Shown: in pieces, positions 39,222-49,698 of the stretch
Layout: each line of letters opens with the position of its first letter
Numbering within the stretch: position 1 is the first letter of the stretch
NCBI RefSeq assembly: GCF_000186865.1
Contig: NW_008705562.1
Span: 1,219,192 to 1,283,191, forward strand
DNA length: 64,000 bases
DNA from: Aureococcus anophagefferens
Taxonomy: Eukaryota > Sar > Pelagophyceae > Pelagomonadales > Pelagomonadaceae
Direction: 5' to 3'
Notes under the pieces: generated by a model
The model's input: only the letters and a program-made list of their open reading frames with translations
Database searches by the model: none
Told to the model about the DNA's origin: nothing
Translations under genes and position numbers: made by a program

Positions 39222-41478
39222 ATGGCGTTCCGAGAGGAGGCGCTGCCCCTGCGCGGCGGTCCGCCGGCGGCGCCCGCGGCGCCGCCGCAGCGACGGCGAT
39301 GGCCGGCCTTGCTGGCCGCCGCCGGCCTCGGCGCGCTGGCGCTCGGCGGCGGCGTGCGACGAGCCACGTCTGAAACGCTGGCAACGACGAGCGGCCTGCG
39401 CCTGAGCGTGGCCAACGAGTACGGCGAGTGCACGACGGATCGCTACCCGTTCCTGCACGGCATCACGACCGCGGTCCTCGTCGAGCCCCACAAGTCGACG
39501 CGGCTCGCGGTCGCGCACCCGCAGCCCGGCGCGACGTACCGCTGGCACTTCCCCGACGCCGCGGCGGTGGAGGGAGAGACCGTCGCGACGGCCGTGCGGG
39601 CGACGTGGAAGCGCACGGGCGTCCACAAGCTCGTCGTGAGCGGGCCCGTGGACCGCGCCTTCGACGTCTACGTNNNNNNNNNNNNNNNNNNNNNNNNNNN
39701 NNNNNNNNNNNNNNNNNNNNNNNGAGACCGGCGGCTCACGGACCGCGACCGCCGCGCGTTCCTCGAGGCGTCCAAGGTCGTCTGGACGACGTCCACCGTC
39801 GACGGCCGGAAGCTCTACGGACCCCGCTACAAGGACATCAACCACCTGACGATCATCCACAACGACCTCGCGGGCAACTCCATCTGCGACTTCATCCACG
39901 GCAACACGGGCTACGCCTTCGCGAACGCGCACGCGGCGCTCAACAACATGCGCGAGCCGGCGTCCTGCGGCGATGTTCGAGAGATGTCGACCGGGGAAAC
40001 GACGGACGATCGTCACCGCCGCGCGTCGCAGGCTCGAGCAGTCGCTCCAGGCCATCGACCCGGCCATCGCTTTGCCCTACTGGGACTACTCCCTCGACTT
40101 CTGGGAGCAGGTCGACTCGCGGGACGGCGTCGCGACCTTCTCGAACGAGTCGGACCTCCTCCGGCTCTGGGACTCGGAGATCTGGTCCGCCAAGTACTTC
40201 GGGCGCGCGGACGCGGACACGGGCGTCATCGTCGACGGCGCCTGGGCGCGCACGAAGGTGCCCGTGATCTCGGAGGAGCTGCTCAACGCCTCGGGCTTCT
40301 CGGGCCACTTCCGCGACCACGGCTTCGCGTCGTGCTACGGCCAGGACGAAGACGTCTGCGAGGCGCCGTGGACCGCGGGCTTCCGCGAGGGCATCGTCCT
40401 CAACCCGTCGGGCGCGACGGAGCCGAAAACGGGCACGTCCGAGCGCCACGTCGGCAACTCGTTCGGCCTCCTGCGGTCGCCGTGGAACATGCGCGCGGAG
40501 CCGGCCGTCGTCCGGAGCCGCAAGAGCTGCGGGCGGAAGAACGCCCTCCAGTTCCCGGACTGCACGTCGTTCATCAACCAGCAGCACGACTTCGACACCT
40601 TCGAAAACTACGTCGTCAACCTCCAGGTGTCGCCGCACGGCGCGGTCCACGTCTGGGCCGGCGGCGCCTTCGGCCGGTGCTCGGAGACCTACGCGGCCCT
40701 CCACGACGTCGTCCCCGACGCGGCCCTCGTCGACGCCTTCAAGATCTCCGCCGCGAACATCCAGAAGAGCCTCTGGATGGAGGGCCTCCGCGCGTGCCCC
40801 GCGCGCGGCGCGTGCGCGGGCCTCGGCCAGGACGAATGCGCGTGCCACGTGCTCGAGGTCGACGCCATGGCGCGCAACGCGTCGCGGAACGTGAGCGCGT
40901 CCTGGACCTGGAACCAGGTCCTCCAGATCGTCTTCAGCACCGTCCACGTGAACCACGAGGTCAACGCGCGCGCCTACCTCAACGCGCTGCCCGACGCCGC
41001 GAAGCTGAAGATCCTCAAGGCCGTCTCCGTCGACGTGCTCACGGGCGACATGATCGGCTCGAACTCGCCCTACGACATCGCCTTCTTCGCGACGCACGCG
41101 TCCGTGGAGCGCCTCTGGCAGCGCAAGGCCCTCGCGGGGAACATGAGCGACATGGCCTGGCCCCAGCAGGACGGCCGGTCCGGCGCGCCCCTCTGCCCGG
41201 GCCAGAAGGCCGGCTACAGACTCGTCTGGTTCGACTACGCGCTCGACGACGACGACGCCGTCTCGTCGGACCTCACGAACGTCGAGTGGCGCGACATGCT
41301 CAACCCGGCGAACCCGGCCTACGCGACCCACATCCCCTACGTCTACGAGAACTTCGTCTGGGAGCACTGCATGAACTACATCGCCCTCAACCCGGACCAG
41401 GCCGGCGTCATCGACGCGACGCTCATGCGGCCGGACCAGTGGGTCTGGCAGAACACGGAGGACCGGACCGCGCGATAG
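39222..41478 (+). CDS. Tyrosinase / polyphenol oxidase-like binuclear copper protein
   Basis: About 724 residues from exons 39222-39949 and 40032-41478; a 50-N gap falls inside exon 1. A basic N-terminus and one hydrophobic span (ALLAAAGLGALALGGGV) suggest a type II membrane anchor. The copper A region runs IIHNDLAGNSICDFIHGN and then FANAHAAL, joined across the intron to LEQSLQAIDPAIALPYWDY, the tyrosinase LPYWDY signature. The copper B region has SPHGAVHVWAGGAFG and IAFFATHASVERLWQRK. Tyrosinases oxidise phenols to quinones; the exact substrate is unknown. The intron is a family C introner. It converges on the RING-Sel1 gene with 50 bp between stops. Confidence 0.85.
39674..39723. other. 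Assembly gap (50 N)
   Basis: Run of N inside tyrosinase exon 1. The reading frame happens to continue in phase across it; its true length is unknown. Confidence 0.99.
39958..40031 (+). mobile_element. Introner family C, copy C1 (tyrosinase intron)
   Basis: A 74-bp element beginning CGGCGTCCTGCGGC and ending GCGTCGCAG. It is flanked by GCGCGAGC (39950-39957) and GCTCGAGC (40032-40039), one mismatch in eight. The intron 39950-40031 (82 nt, GC-AG) yields LNNM-LEQSLQ, as expected for tyrosinases. A GT (39962) 12 bases downstream would also keep frame and add four residues. The same element is in the convergent RING-Sel1 gene. Confidence 0.85.
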
Positions 41479-41528
41479 CCCGGCCGGTCGCCGCCCCGCC
41501 TCGCACGCCATCGCCCCGCCTAAGCTTG

Positions 41529-42800
41529 TTACTCCGCGCGGTGCAGCAGGACCCGCCGCCGGATCTTCGCCGCGAGGCGCGCGCGCCACGTCCGCGGCGC
41601 CGCGGGGTGCGGCCGCGTCGCCATGGGCGTCGTGCTCTTCGGGTTCGGCCGCCGCGCGCCGCCGGGGAAGACGCGCCACTTGGCGACGAGGTCCCGCAGG
41701 GGCCCGCGCGTGAGCTGCGCGAGCGCGCGGCGCGCGCCCTCGTCGCCCTGGTCCGCGGCCGCGCGGTAGAACCGCGCGGCCTCGAGCTTGTCGACGGCGA
41801 CGCCGACGCCCGTCTCGTGGGCGACCTACGCGTGCGCGAAGCGTCGACGCGGGCGTCGGGCCGCGCGCGCGCGGACGAGGCGACGACGGGCGGGGATCCC
41901 GGATGGACGCGGGAGACGCTGACGCCCATGTTGTACTGCGCCTGCGCGAGCCCCCGCGCGGCCGCGCGCCGGTACCAGCCGACGGCCGCGGCGACGTCCG
42001 CCTCGCAGCCCCAGCCCTGCTCGAACATGAAGCCGAGGTTGTTCATCGCCTACGACGGTGACGACGTCTCGTCGTGTTCCCACCCGACATCTCTCGAAAA
42101 TCGTCGGCGGCCACAGGACGCCGTTCATCGCCGGCGCGACGTGCCGCCCCTCGGGCCGCGACGCGATGAGGTCCTTGAGGCGCTGCACGGACACGGACAG
42201 CGGCACGAAGAGGCTCGCGCGGCACGCGGGGCACCGCTGGAGCTTCTGCTCCAGGAGCGGGCGGCAGGCGCTGCAGAAGGTCGTGCCGCACTTGTAGCAC
42301 ATGCCGACCTCGCGGCCGGGCGCCGCGTGGTCGTCCGGGTTGTCGAGGCAGATGAGGCACCGCGTCGACGCGTCGTCCGGCTCGGGCGCGGCGGGCCGCC
42401 GCGGCGGGCCCGACGACGGCGAGATGATGAGCGGGAAGACGCCCCGGTGCCGCCGCTTCGACAGCGACGACGGCAGGGGCGACCGCCGCGGCGACCGCGG
42501 CGGCCGCGGCGCGACGTGGACGACGGCGGGCTGGAGCTTCGACGGGGGGGCCGGGACGACGCCCGTGAGGCCGTCGTCGGCGTCGTCGACGGCGCCCATG
42601 CCGCGTCGCTCCGACGACGGCGCGGCAAGGTTCCGGACGAGCTGCGGGCGCGGCGATGCGACGACGACGCGGCGCCTCGCTACAGCGGCGATGCCATCAT
42701 CGATCAGAGCGCTAGGCGTCGTGGGCTGCGCCCCAACGTGGGAATCCGTTGCAACGGATGAGAGATCTTCACCTTGGAGTTTTTTTGCGAGGCTGCCCAT
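41529..42800 (-). CDS. RING finger - Sel1 repeat protein
   Basis: About 363 residues from exons 42800-42132, 42049-41924 and 41825-41529. The N-terminal 150 residues are Pro/Arg-rich and disordered. A RING-like finger follows: CLICLDN ... CYKCGTTFCSAC ... CPACRASL (about 153-200). Sel1 repeats then span the introns: AMNNLGFMFEQGWGCEADVA, AVGWYRRAAARGLAQAQYNMG and VDKLEAARFYRAAADQGDEGA. Intron 1 is a family C introner. Intron 2 (41923-41826, 98 nt, GT-AG) shows no duplication and looks conventional. Related to the MYND-RING-Sel1 gene at 11909 but lacking MYND. Starts 59 bp from the divergent gelsolin start. Confidence 0.8.
42050..42123 (-). mobile_element. Introner family C, copy C2 (RING-Sel1 intron 1)
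   Basis: A 74-bp element in gene sense starting CGGCGTCCTGTGGC, containing TTCGAGAGATGTCG as in C1, and ending TCACCGTCGTAG. The perfect duplication GCGATGAA (extended GGCGATGAAC) flanks it at 42124-42131 and 42042-42049. Intron 42131-42050 is 82 nt, the same length as C1, with GC-AG ends; it restores VAPAMNNLGFM. An in-frame GT lies 12 bases inside. Confidence 0.92.
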
Positions 42801-42859
42801 TTCAAAGCTTCCGTCATCTCCCTCGGCGTCGCGCGGAGGCGGCGGCCGCCGGGTCCGGC

Positions 42860-45800
42860 ATGCCGTCGTCGATGCCGGCGCGGTGGCGGTCGTACTCGTC
42901 GGAGGAGGAGTCCTGCGACGCCTGCGACGACCTCGAGGAGCTGGGCCCCGGCGCCGACGACGAACGCCGCGACCCGTCGCCGCGCGAGCTCGTATCGGCG
43001 CACATGGAGTGGCTCATCGCGGGCGCGGCGCCCGACGCGCCGCGGCGCGACTCCGGCGAGTTCGACGCCCACGTGCTCACGGCCGTCGGCGTCTTCGCGT
43101 GGCGCGTGGGCCGCGTCGGCGAGCGCCGCTACGGCCTCCGGCTCGCGGCCGGCCTCGCGCTCGGCGCGCGCGCGTCCTACGTCGTGCTCGACGCGCGGGA
43201 GTCCGAGCGGAAGCGCGTCTTCCACTGGCTCGGCCGCGACGCGCCGCGCGGCGCCGCGGCGGCGGCGGCGTACAAGGCCGTGGAGCTGAACCGTTATCTC
43301 GGGGGCGGCGGCGGCGGGCCGCGCGCCGCGCGCCGCGAGGTCGAGGGCTCCGAGTCGCCGGAGTTCGCCGAGGCGGCGGACGCGCTCGGCCGCGTCGTCA
43401 CGGAGTCCGACGACGACGAGAGCGACGGCGGCGGCGCGGACGCGCCGCCGCCGCGGCTCCTGAGCGTCGAGGCGACGCGGACGGGCCCGCGCCTCGTCGA
43501 CGTGGAGCCGCGCGCGCGGTCCCTGCGGTCGCGGGACGTGCTCCTCCTCGACGGCGGCGGCGCGACCTTGTACGCCTGGCGCGGGCGGCTCGCGCCCGTC
43601 CGCGCGCGCGCGGCGGCCTTCGAGGCCGCGCTCGTGTTGCGCCGCGAGTGCTCGGAGCGGCGGGGCCGCTGCGACGTCGTCGTCGTCGACGAGGGCGACG
43701 AGCCGCGGGCCTTCGCCGGCCTCCTCGCGGGCCGGGCGCCGGCGCTCCAAAAGGCCGCGCGGACGCTCGCGGACGGCGAGCCGCGCGCGGAGGAATTCGC
43801 GGGCCGCGCGGCCGCGGAGTTCTGCGACGCGCTCCTCGAGGAGCTCCTGGGCGCGGCGGCGGCGGCGGCGGCGGCGCGCTACTACCCGTCGCTCTACGAC
43901 CACGGGCCGGAACCGCCGCCGCCGCCGAAGCGGTCCTGGTTTGGCTGGCTCGAGCGGAAGCCGCGCGCGCTAAGCGGCGACTTCGGGCATTTCGCGGACG
44001 ACGCCGACGGCGAGCCGCCGAAGCTCTTCCGCGTCCGCTGGCTCCGCGGCGGGCTGGACGTCGTCGAGGCGCGCGGCGCGCCGAAGCGGCGGGACCTGCG
44101 GTCCGACGGCGCGGCCGTGCTCCTGTGCGGCGCGGCGGTCTACGCGTGGCGCGGCGGCGAGTCGGGCGCCGCGTGCCGCGCGGCCGCGAGCCGCCTCGCG
44201 AGGGAGCTCGCCGAGGACGGCGCCGTGCGCCTCCAGGACGGCGTCGCCGAGGGCCGCGAGCCCCTGCCCTTCCGGTCCCAGTTCGCGGACTGGTTCGCCG
44301 CCGAGCGGCGCCGGTGCGAGCGCGCGCGGCTCGCGGACTTCGAGCGCCTCGCGACGAACGGCAGCCTGCCGCGGACGTCGTCGCTGCGGCCGTCGGGGAG
44401 CCGCTGCGACATCTTCTCCGTCGTCGGCGGCGGCGACGGCGTCGGCGTCGAGGTCGAGACGTTCGAGCAGTTCCGCGAGCGGCGCCGCGAGAAGCGGAGG
44501 CGGCGCTTCGAGGACGTGCGGTCCATGCTCGCCCAGAGCTGGCGGGCCGACGAGGCGCCGCCGACGGCGCGCCGGGCGTCGCCGTCGGCGGACCGGGGCG
44601 TCGACTGGGCCGAGGCCGCGGACGCGTTCGCCGTCGACGACGCGGAGCACCACGTCGTCGTCTGGGAGATCGACGGCAGACGGCTCCGGCGCGTCGACGA
44701 GGACATGCACGGCCACTTCGACGCGGCCAAGTCCTACGCCGTCCTCTACGGCGCGGCCGTCGACGTCGAGGCCCACGACGCGCGCGCGGCCGCCGCGGCC
44801 GGCGGCGGCGACGGCGGCGACGGCGCCCGGCCGTCGTCCCTCGCGGCGCGCCTCTTCGCCGCCGACGGCGACGGCGAGAGCTCCGACGGCTCCTCGGAGT
44901 CGGCGAGCTCGTCGGACCTCGTCACGCGCCGGTCGCTGCGGCTCTCGCGGAGCTCGCTGCGGCGGACGCCGACGGGAGCGACGGCCGCGGGCTGCCGCTT
45001 CTTCCTCTTCTTCTGGCGCGGCGAGCGGGCGCCCGTGGAGGACCGCACGCGCTACCTCATGGAGCACCGGCCCTGGATCCTCGAGGACTGGCGGGAGGAG
45101 CTCGCGTGCGCGCCGCCGCCGCACGAGTCGCACGTCGACATGCGCGAGGAGCCCCGGGCCTTCCTCGACGTCGTCGCGCGGTCCATGGGCGGCTACGTGG
45201 TCCACATGGCCGGCGGCGCGGACCGCCCGGCCCACCTCTTCCAGGTGCGGGGCTACGGCGACGCGGGCGACGCGGTCGCATTCGAGGTCGAGCCGGCCGC
45301 GGCGTCGCTTTGCTCCGCGGACTGCTTCGTGCTCTGCAAGCGGCCCCGGGGGTCCAAGGCCGGCTTCTCCGTGGCGCTCTCCGGCGGCGCGACCTGGTCT
45401 TTACCGAAAGCCCAGTGGACCATGTGGGTCTGGGTCGGCGACGGGAGCCGCGACGAGGTCCGGGCGACGTCCGCGTCGCTCGGGCTGATGGTCATGGCCT
45501 ACTTTGGCGTCGATTCCGACGCCACGAAGGTGAAGGTCATCGACGAGGCGCAGAGCGAAAACCACGCCGACTTCTGGAAGTGCCTCGCGGGGCGGCGGAC
45601 CTACGCGGACCACCGCATCCACAAGTTCGGCGCCGCGCTGCCGCGCGCGTTCACGGAGGCCGTCTTCTTCGACGTCCGCGACGGCGGCGGCGTCGCGCGC
45701 GTCGCCGGCGACCAGCGCTCGCTCGGCCGGTCGACGGCGCTCGTCGTCGACGCGCGCTGCTACGTGTTCCTGTGGCTCGGCGCGGACGTGCGGAAGAAAG

Positions 45801-46323
45801 CCGCGCGGCGCGCGCCTGTGTGGAAATCAACCACTGGTTTGGGGGGTCCCCACCAAACTTCAGAACTCTCTATCTCGGTCAAATCGACGTCGATTCGGCT
45901 GATTTTTGGACGCATCGATTGCTCTCGTCGAGTTCTCCGAAGCACAGCAGAAAGCCTCGCGTCGAAACGGTCGCATACGCGCACATTGAAGTCGGGTTGA
46001 AGATTTGAGTTCCACGCAGGCGCGCGCGGCGCCTCGCGGCGCACTACGTCGCCGCGACGCGGGGCGACCCGCTGCCCATCAAGGTCCAGGCCCAGGGCGG
46101 CGAGGACCCCCACTTCAAGAGCCTGTTCCACGGCTGGGCCGACCGGCCCGCGGACGCGCACCGCGCGCTCGCCCTCGACCGGCGGCGGTCCGCGGCCCTC
46201 GAGCGCGACGACCGCGTCGGCCGCGTCGTCGACGACGACGACGACGACGACGAGTCCGACGACGACGGCGACGAGCCCCGGCGGCCGCCGGCGCGGAAGC
46301 GGCGGAACTCGTGCGGGTTTTAA
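42860..46323 (+). CDS. Gelsolin/villin-type six-repeat actin-binding protein
   Basis: 1083 residues from exons 42860-45807 and 46020-46323. Six gelsolin-like repeats can be traced, each with a hydrophobic-W strand: VFAWRVG...VFHWLG, LYAWRG, VYAWRG, FLFFWRG, MWVWVG and VFLWLG. The first keeps the classical phrase AAAYKAVELNRYLGG then REVEGSESPEF. Gelsolins sever and cap actin filaments under Ca2+ control. Acidic linkers separate repeats, and the tail is Asp-rich then basic (DDDDDDDES ... RKRRNSCGF). No villin headpiece. The family A introner splits repeat six; removing it joins KKAARR-ARRLAAHYVAATRG and leads to FKSLFHGW, the usual end of a terminal gelsolin repeat. Confidence 0.87.
45816..46019 (+). 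mobile_element. Introner family A, copy A3 (gelsolin intron)
   Basis: A 204-bp element, ends CTGTGTGGAAATCAA and TTGAGTTCCACGCAG (13 of 15 pair), with a perfect duplication GCGCGCGC at 45808-45815 and 46020-46027. Intron 45808-46019 (212 nt) is GC-AG. A GT at 45820 would keep frame and add four residues, so the donor used is uncertain. Confidence 0.93.
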
Positions 46324-46390
46324 TCTTTGCGGGAGGCGTAAGTTGAACGACAACTTGCATTCAAATTCGTTGAATTGCCAAGGCGTCGGC

Positions 46391-48114
46391 ATGACATTCT
46401 TCTCCTCCTCCTTCGCAGCCACCCTGATGACTGCGCCGGGCGCGCTGGACGACGCCATCGTCCTCAAACTCGCCGGCGTCTTCCTCCTCCTTGGAATCGC
46501 CTGCCTCGCGTCCGTGGGCCGCCGGCGGCCGGGGAAGGCCTGGGTCAAGGACGCGCCGTTCCTCGAGCTCATGCGCCACTACGGCCCGGGCACGATCTTG
46601 GACTACCACGCGCGCTACGGGCGCGAGTGCCACCCGCGGTGCTGGTCCCTGAAGATCCCGCTCGACCCGCGCATCATCGCGACGGTGAACGCGGACGTCG
46701 TGCGCCACGTGCTCGTCGACAAGTTCCCAAACTACGAGAAGGGGCCGCAGTGGCGCGCGGCGTTCGACGATTTATTGGGCACGGGCATCTTCAACGCCGA
46801 CGGCCACCTCTGGCGCAAGCAGCGCAAGGTGTCGAGCCACGAGTTTTCGGTCAAGTCGATGCGCGACTTCATGTTCGACATCTTCGCGAATCACGCGCGC
46901 GAGATCGTGACGCTAGCCGGGGACTCGGCGGGCGCGGTGGACGCGCAGGAGCTCTTCGCGCAGTACACGCTCCAGAGCATCGGGCAGATCGGCTTCGGGG
47001 TGGACCTGGGCGCGCTGCGGGGGCCGGAGGGCGCGGCGGTCGCCGCGGACTTCGGCGACGCGTTCAACGCGGCGACGCAGCTGTCGGGCGACCGCTTCGT
47101 GGACCCGCTCTGGCGCCTGAAGCGCTTCCTCGGCGTCGGCTCGGAGCGGCGCCTCGCGGACGCCATCGCGCGCGTGCGCGCGTTCTCGCTGGGCGTCGTC
47201 GCGGACCGGCGGTCGGAGAAGGACGCGGATCTCAAGGCGAAGCGGGATCTCCTGAGCCGCTTCATGGCCCACCAGGACACGTCGAAGGAGTTCGCGTTCA
47301 CGGACGAGGAGCTCCACTTCGCCGTCATCAACTTCGTTCTGGCGGGGCGCGACACGACGGCGAACCAGTTGACGTGGCTCTTGTACGAGTGCTGCCGCCG
47401 CCCGGAGGTCGTCGCGGCCATCCGCGCGGAGTCGGACGCGTTGGGCAACCGCGTCGACTACGAGGCGGTGGGGAAGAGGGTGTACTTGAAGGCCGCGCTA
47501 ACCAGGGCAGCACAAGAGAGCGAAATTCCCAACTTCAAAGGCTCCGATCTCGGCCGTTTTCCACTCGTTTCGGCTGATTTTTGGACGAGCGATCATCTCT
47601 CGGAACGGTCTCGAAGCGTGGATGTGTTTTCCGGAACGCGCGCGCGCGGAACACTCACGTTGAAGCGACGTTGGATCACTCTTGTGCTGCCCAGGCGCTG
47701 ACGGAGACGCTCCGACTGTACCCGTCGGTGCCGACGGATTTCAAGACGGCGCTGAAGGACGACGTCCTGCCCGACGGCACGGGCATCCTGCGGGGCGAGC
47801 GCGTCATGTTCGCGACCTGGGCCATGGGGAGGATGGAGGAGTACTGGGACGACCCCCTGGCCTTCGACCCGGGCCGCTTCCTCGAGGACGGGAAGTTCCT
47901 CTTCCCGGACGCGTGCAAGATGCCCGCGTTCCTCGCGGGGCCGCGGACCTGCCTCGGCAAGGACGTCGCCTACCTCGGCACCGCGGTGCTGGTGGCGTCG
48001 CTGTTGGACACGTTCGACGTGGCCTACGCGGGCGACGCCGACCCCGTCTACGACACGGGCCTGACCATGTGGGCCGCGGGGCCCGTGCCCATCGCCTTCA
48101 CGCCGCGGCGGTAA
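46391..48114 (+). CDS. Cytochrome P450 monooxygenase
   Basis: 507 residues from exons 46391-47494 and 47695-48114. An N-terminal hydrophobic anchor (IVLKLAGVFLLLGIACLASV) suggests ER. Landmarks in order: helix C HLWRKQRK, helix I oxygen-binding AGRDTTANQ, K-helix ETLR (split by the intron just upstream, ALT-ETLRLYP), and heme-binding FLAGPRTCLGKD with the axial cysteine. The sequence resembles CYP86/CYP704-type fatty acid omega-hydroxylases (FPNYEKGPQW, LRLYPSVPTDFK), but substrate is not certain. The intron is a family B introner with an obligatory GC donor. Starts 67 bp after the gelsolin stop on the same strand. Confidence 0.92.
47503..47694 (+). mobile_element. Introner family B, copy B2 (P450 intron)
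   Basis: A 192-bp element with ends CAGGGCAGCACAAGAG and CTCTTGTGCTGCCCAG, flanked by GCGCTAAC (47495-47502) and GCGCTGAC (47695-47702). Intron 47495-47694 is 200 nt, GC-AG. There is no GT in the first bases that could replace it, so this is the clearest GC donor of the set. Confidence 0.94.
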
Positions 48115-48153
48115 CTCATCTTATCACATATTCCGCCGGCGGGAAATGTTATG

Positions 48154-49503
48154 TTAGGACCTGATATTTGCCACCATGTCCGCGGCGAGGTCCTCGACGG
48201 GCCGGAGGCAGTCGAGGACGACGAGGCGTTTGGGGTCGACGGACGAGGCGCGGTCGAGGCCGTGGGCCTTCCAGCGCTTCGCGACGTAGTCGGACCAGTA
48301 GGCCGCGTAGGCCGCCTCGGAGACGCCGCGGTCCTCGTAGGACGGCTTCCCGAGGTGGCCGCGCCGCGTGTACTTGCGCCTCCACAGGACCTCCTGCGCG
48401 GCGGCGTCGCCGTGGCGGTCGTCGAGGAGCACGACGGCGCCGCAGCGGTCCCGGAGCCGCTCCGCGGCGCCCTCGCCGAGGAGCAGCAGGCCCTCGACGA
48501 GCACGTAGCCGCCCGCGCCGCCCCGGAGGCGCGCGTCGACGACGGCGTCGACGGCGCCGTCGAGCGCGTCCTCCGCGGCCTTCCAGTCGACGGCGTCCGG
48601 GTGGTTCAGGTCCGCGTTGCCGCGCGCGAGGAACGCGTCCGGCACGTTCCCGCCGGGCCAGGCGATGTCGCCAGCGAGGTCGAAGGTCGGGCAGTCTTTG
48701 AGAGGCTTGTAGAAGTCGTCCAGACACACCGTCGCCGCGGGCTCGTCCGCGAGCGCGGCCGTGAGCGTGCTTTTACCGGCCGCGCTGCAGCCGACCAAGC
48801 CGACGACCGCCACGTCGAAGGCGTCCGGCCGCTCGAGCGCCGCGACGAAGCGGTCGATGCCCGCCTCGCGGCTGCCCTCGTTGCGCACGCGCGCGACGGC
48901 GAAGCCCTTGGCCTCGGGCGGCGCGTACGCGGCCGCGCGCTTGATGCGCTCCTCCACGGCCGCCTCGTCCTCCCTCCCTCGTCCCTCCAGCCGCGCGCGG
49001 AGCGCCGCCGCCGACGCCGTGACGAGGACGACGACCGCGTCCGCCTTCGACGCGTATGTGTCGCGCGCCGCCGCGAACGCGGACCGCGAGACGTTCAACA
49101 CGACGGAGCTCCCGCGGTCGAGCGCCGCGTCGACGGCGGCGCCGGGCACGCCGTAGGCCGTGTCGCCGTGGGCGCGCCAGGTTAACGCGTACGCCGCCTC
49201 GCGCGCCGCGAACTCGTCGCGCGTCGCGCTCCGCTCGAGCGCCGTGCACCGCTCCGGCGACCGCGTGACGTCGCGCGGCGCGAAGGCGACGGCGTCGGAT
49301 TTTTTTAAAGCGTCGCGCGCGCCCAGAAGCAGCGTGTCCTTGCCCGCGCCGGACGGCCCGCCGACGAGGAAGATCTTCGGTCTCTCCTGCGGCGCGGCGA
49401 GCGCGACGCCGCCGCCGGCCGCCAGGCCCGCCGCCGGCAACCGCAGCGCGCCGGCGAGGGAGCGGAACATCGGCAGGGCGAGCCAAGGGTTTCGCAGACG
49501 CAT
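48154..49503 (-). CDS. PhnN-like ribose 1,5-bisphosphokinase fused to nicotinamide riboside kinase-like domain
   Basis: 449 residues with two kinase domains. Residues about 42-215 resemble PhnN, which phosphorylates ribose 1,5-bisphosphate to PRPP: P-loop GGPSGAGKDT, then PRDVTRSP and the diagnostic YALTWRAHGDTAYGVP. Residues about 230-449 resemble nicotinamide riboside or uridine kinase: P-loop VGCSAAGKST, LDDFYKP, and LNHPDAVDWKAAEDAL, which fits the NRK1 DHPxAxDW block. PRPP and nicotinamide mononucleotide are linked by NAD salvage, so the fusion makes metabolic sense (inference). The N-terminus (MRLRNPWLALPMFRSLAG) resembles a mitochondrial presequence. Start at ATG 49503; the longer frame begins with TTG. 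Confidence 0.82.
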   Translation of the reverse strand: MRLRNPWLALPMFRSLAGALRLPAAGLAAGGGVALAAPQERPKIFLVGGPSGAGKDTLLLGARDALKKSDAVAFAPRDVTRSPERCTALERSATRDEFAAREAAYALTWRAHGDTAYGVPGAAVDAALDRGSSVVLNVSRSAFAAARDTYASKADAVVVLVTASAAALRARLEGRGREDEAAVEERIKRAAAYAPPEAKGFAVARVRNEGSREAGIDRFVAALERPDAFDVAVVGLVGCSAAGKSTLTAALADEPAATVCLDDFYKPLKDCPTFDLAGDIAWPGGNVPDAFLARGNADLNHPDAVDWKAAEDALDGAVDAVVDARLRGGAGGYVLVEGLLLLGEGAAERLRDRCGAVVLLDDRHGDAAAQEVLWRRKYTRRGHLGKPSYEDRGVSEAAYAAYWSDYVAKRWKAHGLDRASSVDPKRLVVLDCLRPVEDLAADMVANIRS

Positions 49504-49612
49504 GCAACGCTGCAAAGCGGACTGTTAGTTTGTGTGAGGAGCGCGGCTCGAGATGGCTGCAACGCTGCAAAGCGGATCTTGGTTGGTGTGAGGAGCGCGG
49601 CTCGAGATGGCT
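49503..49612. repeat. 55-bp tandem duplication in the divergent promoter
   Basis: Units 49503-49557 and 49558-49612 share TGCAACGCTGCAAAGCGGA and GTGAGGAGCGCGGCTCGAGA. The first unit includes the start codon of the PhnN-NRK fusion. The armadillo gene starts 87 bp beyond. Confidence 0.8.
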
Positions 49613-49698
49613 GCCATAATCGCTGAGCGCTGAGGTAAATCGATGTTGTTGAATGTGCACCCAGGGGGAAACGTCGGCGTTTCATCAAGGGGTCAAGC

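Noticed and set aside
41826..41923. Second intron of the RING-Sel1 gene as a further introner
   Set aside because: The two junctions share only GTC; no 8-bp duplication and no similarity to families A, B or C.
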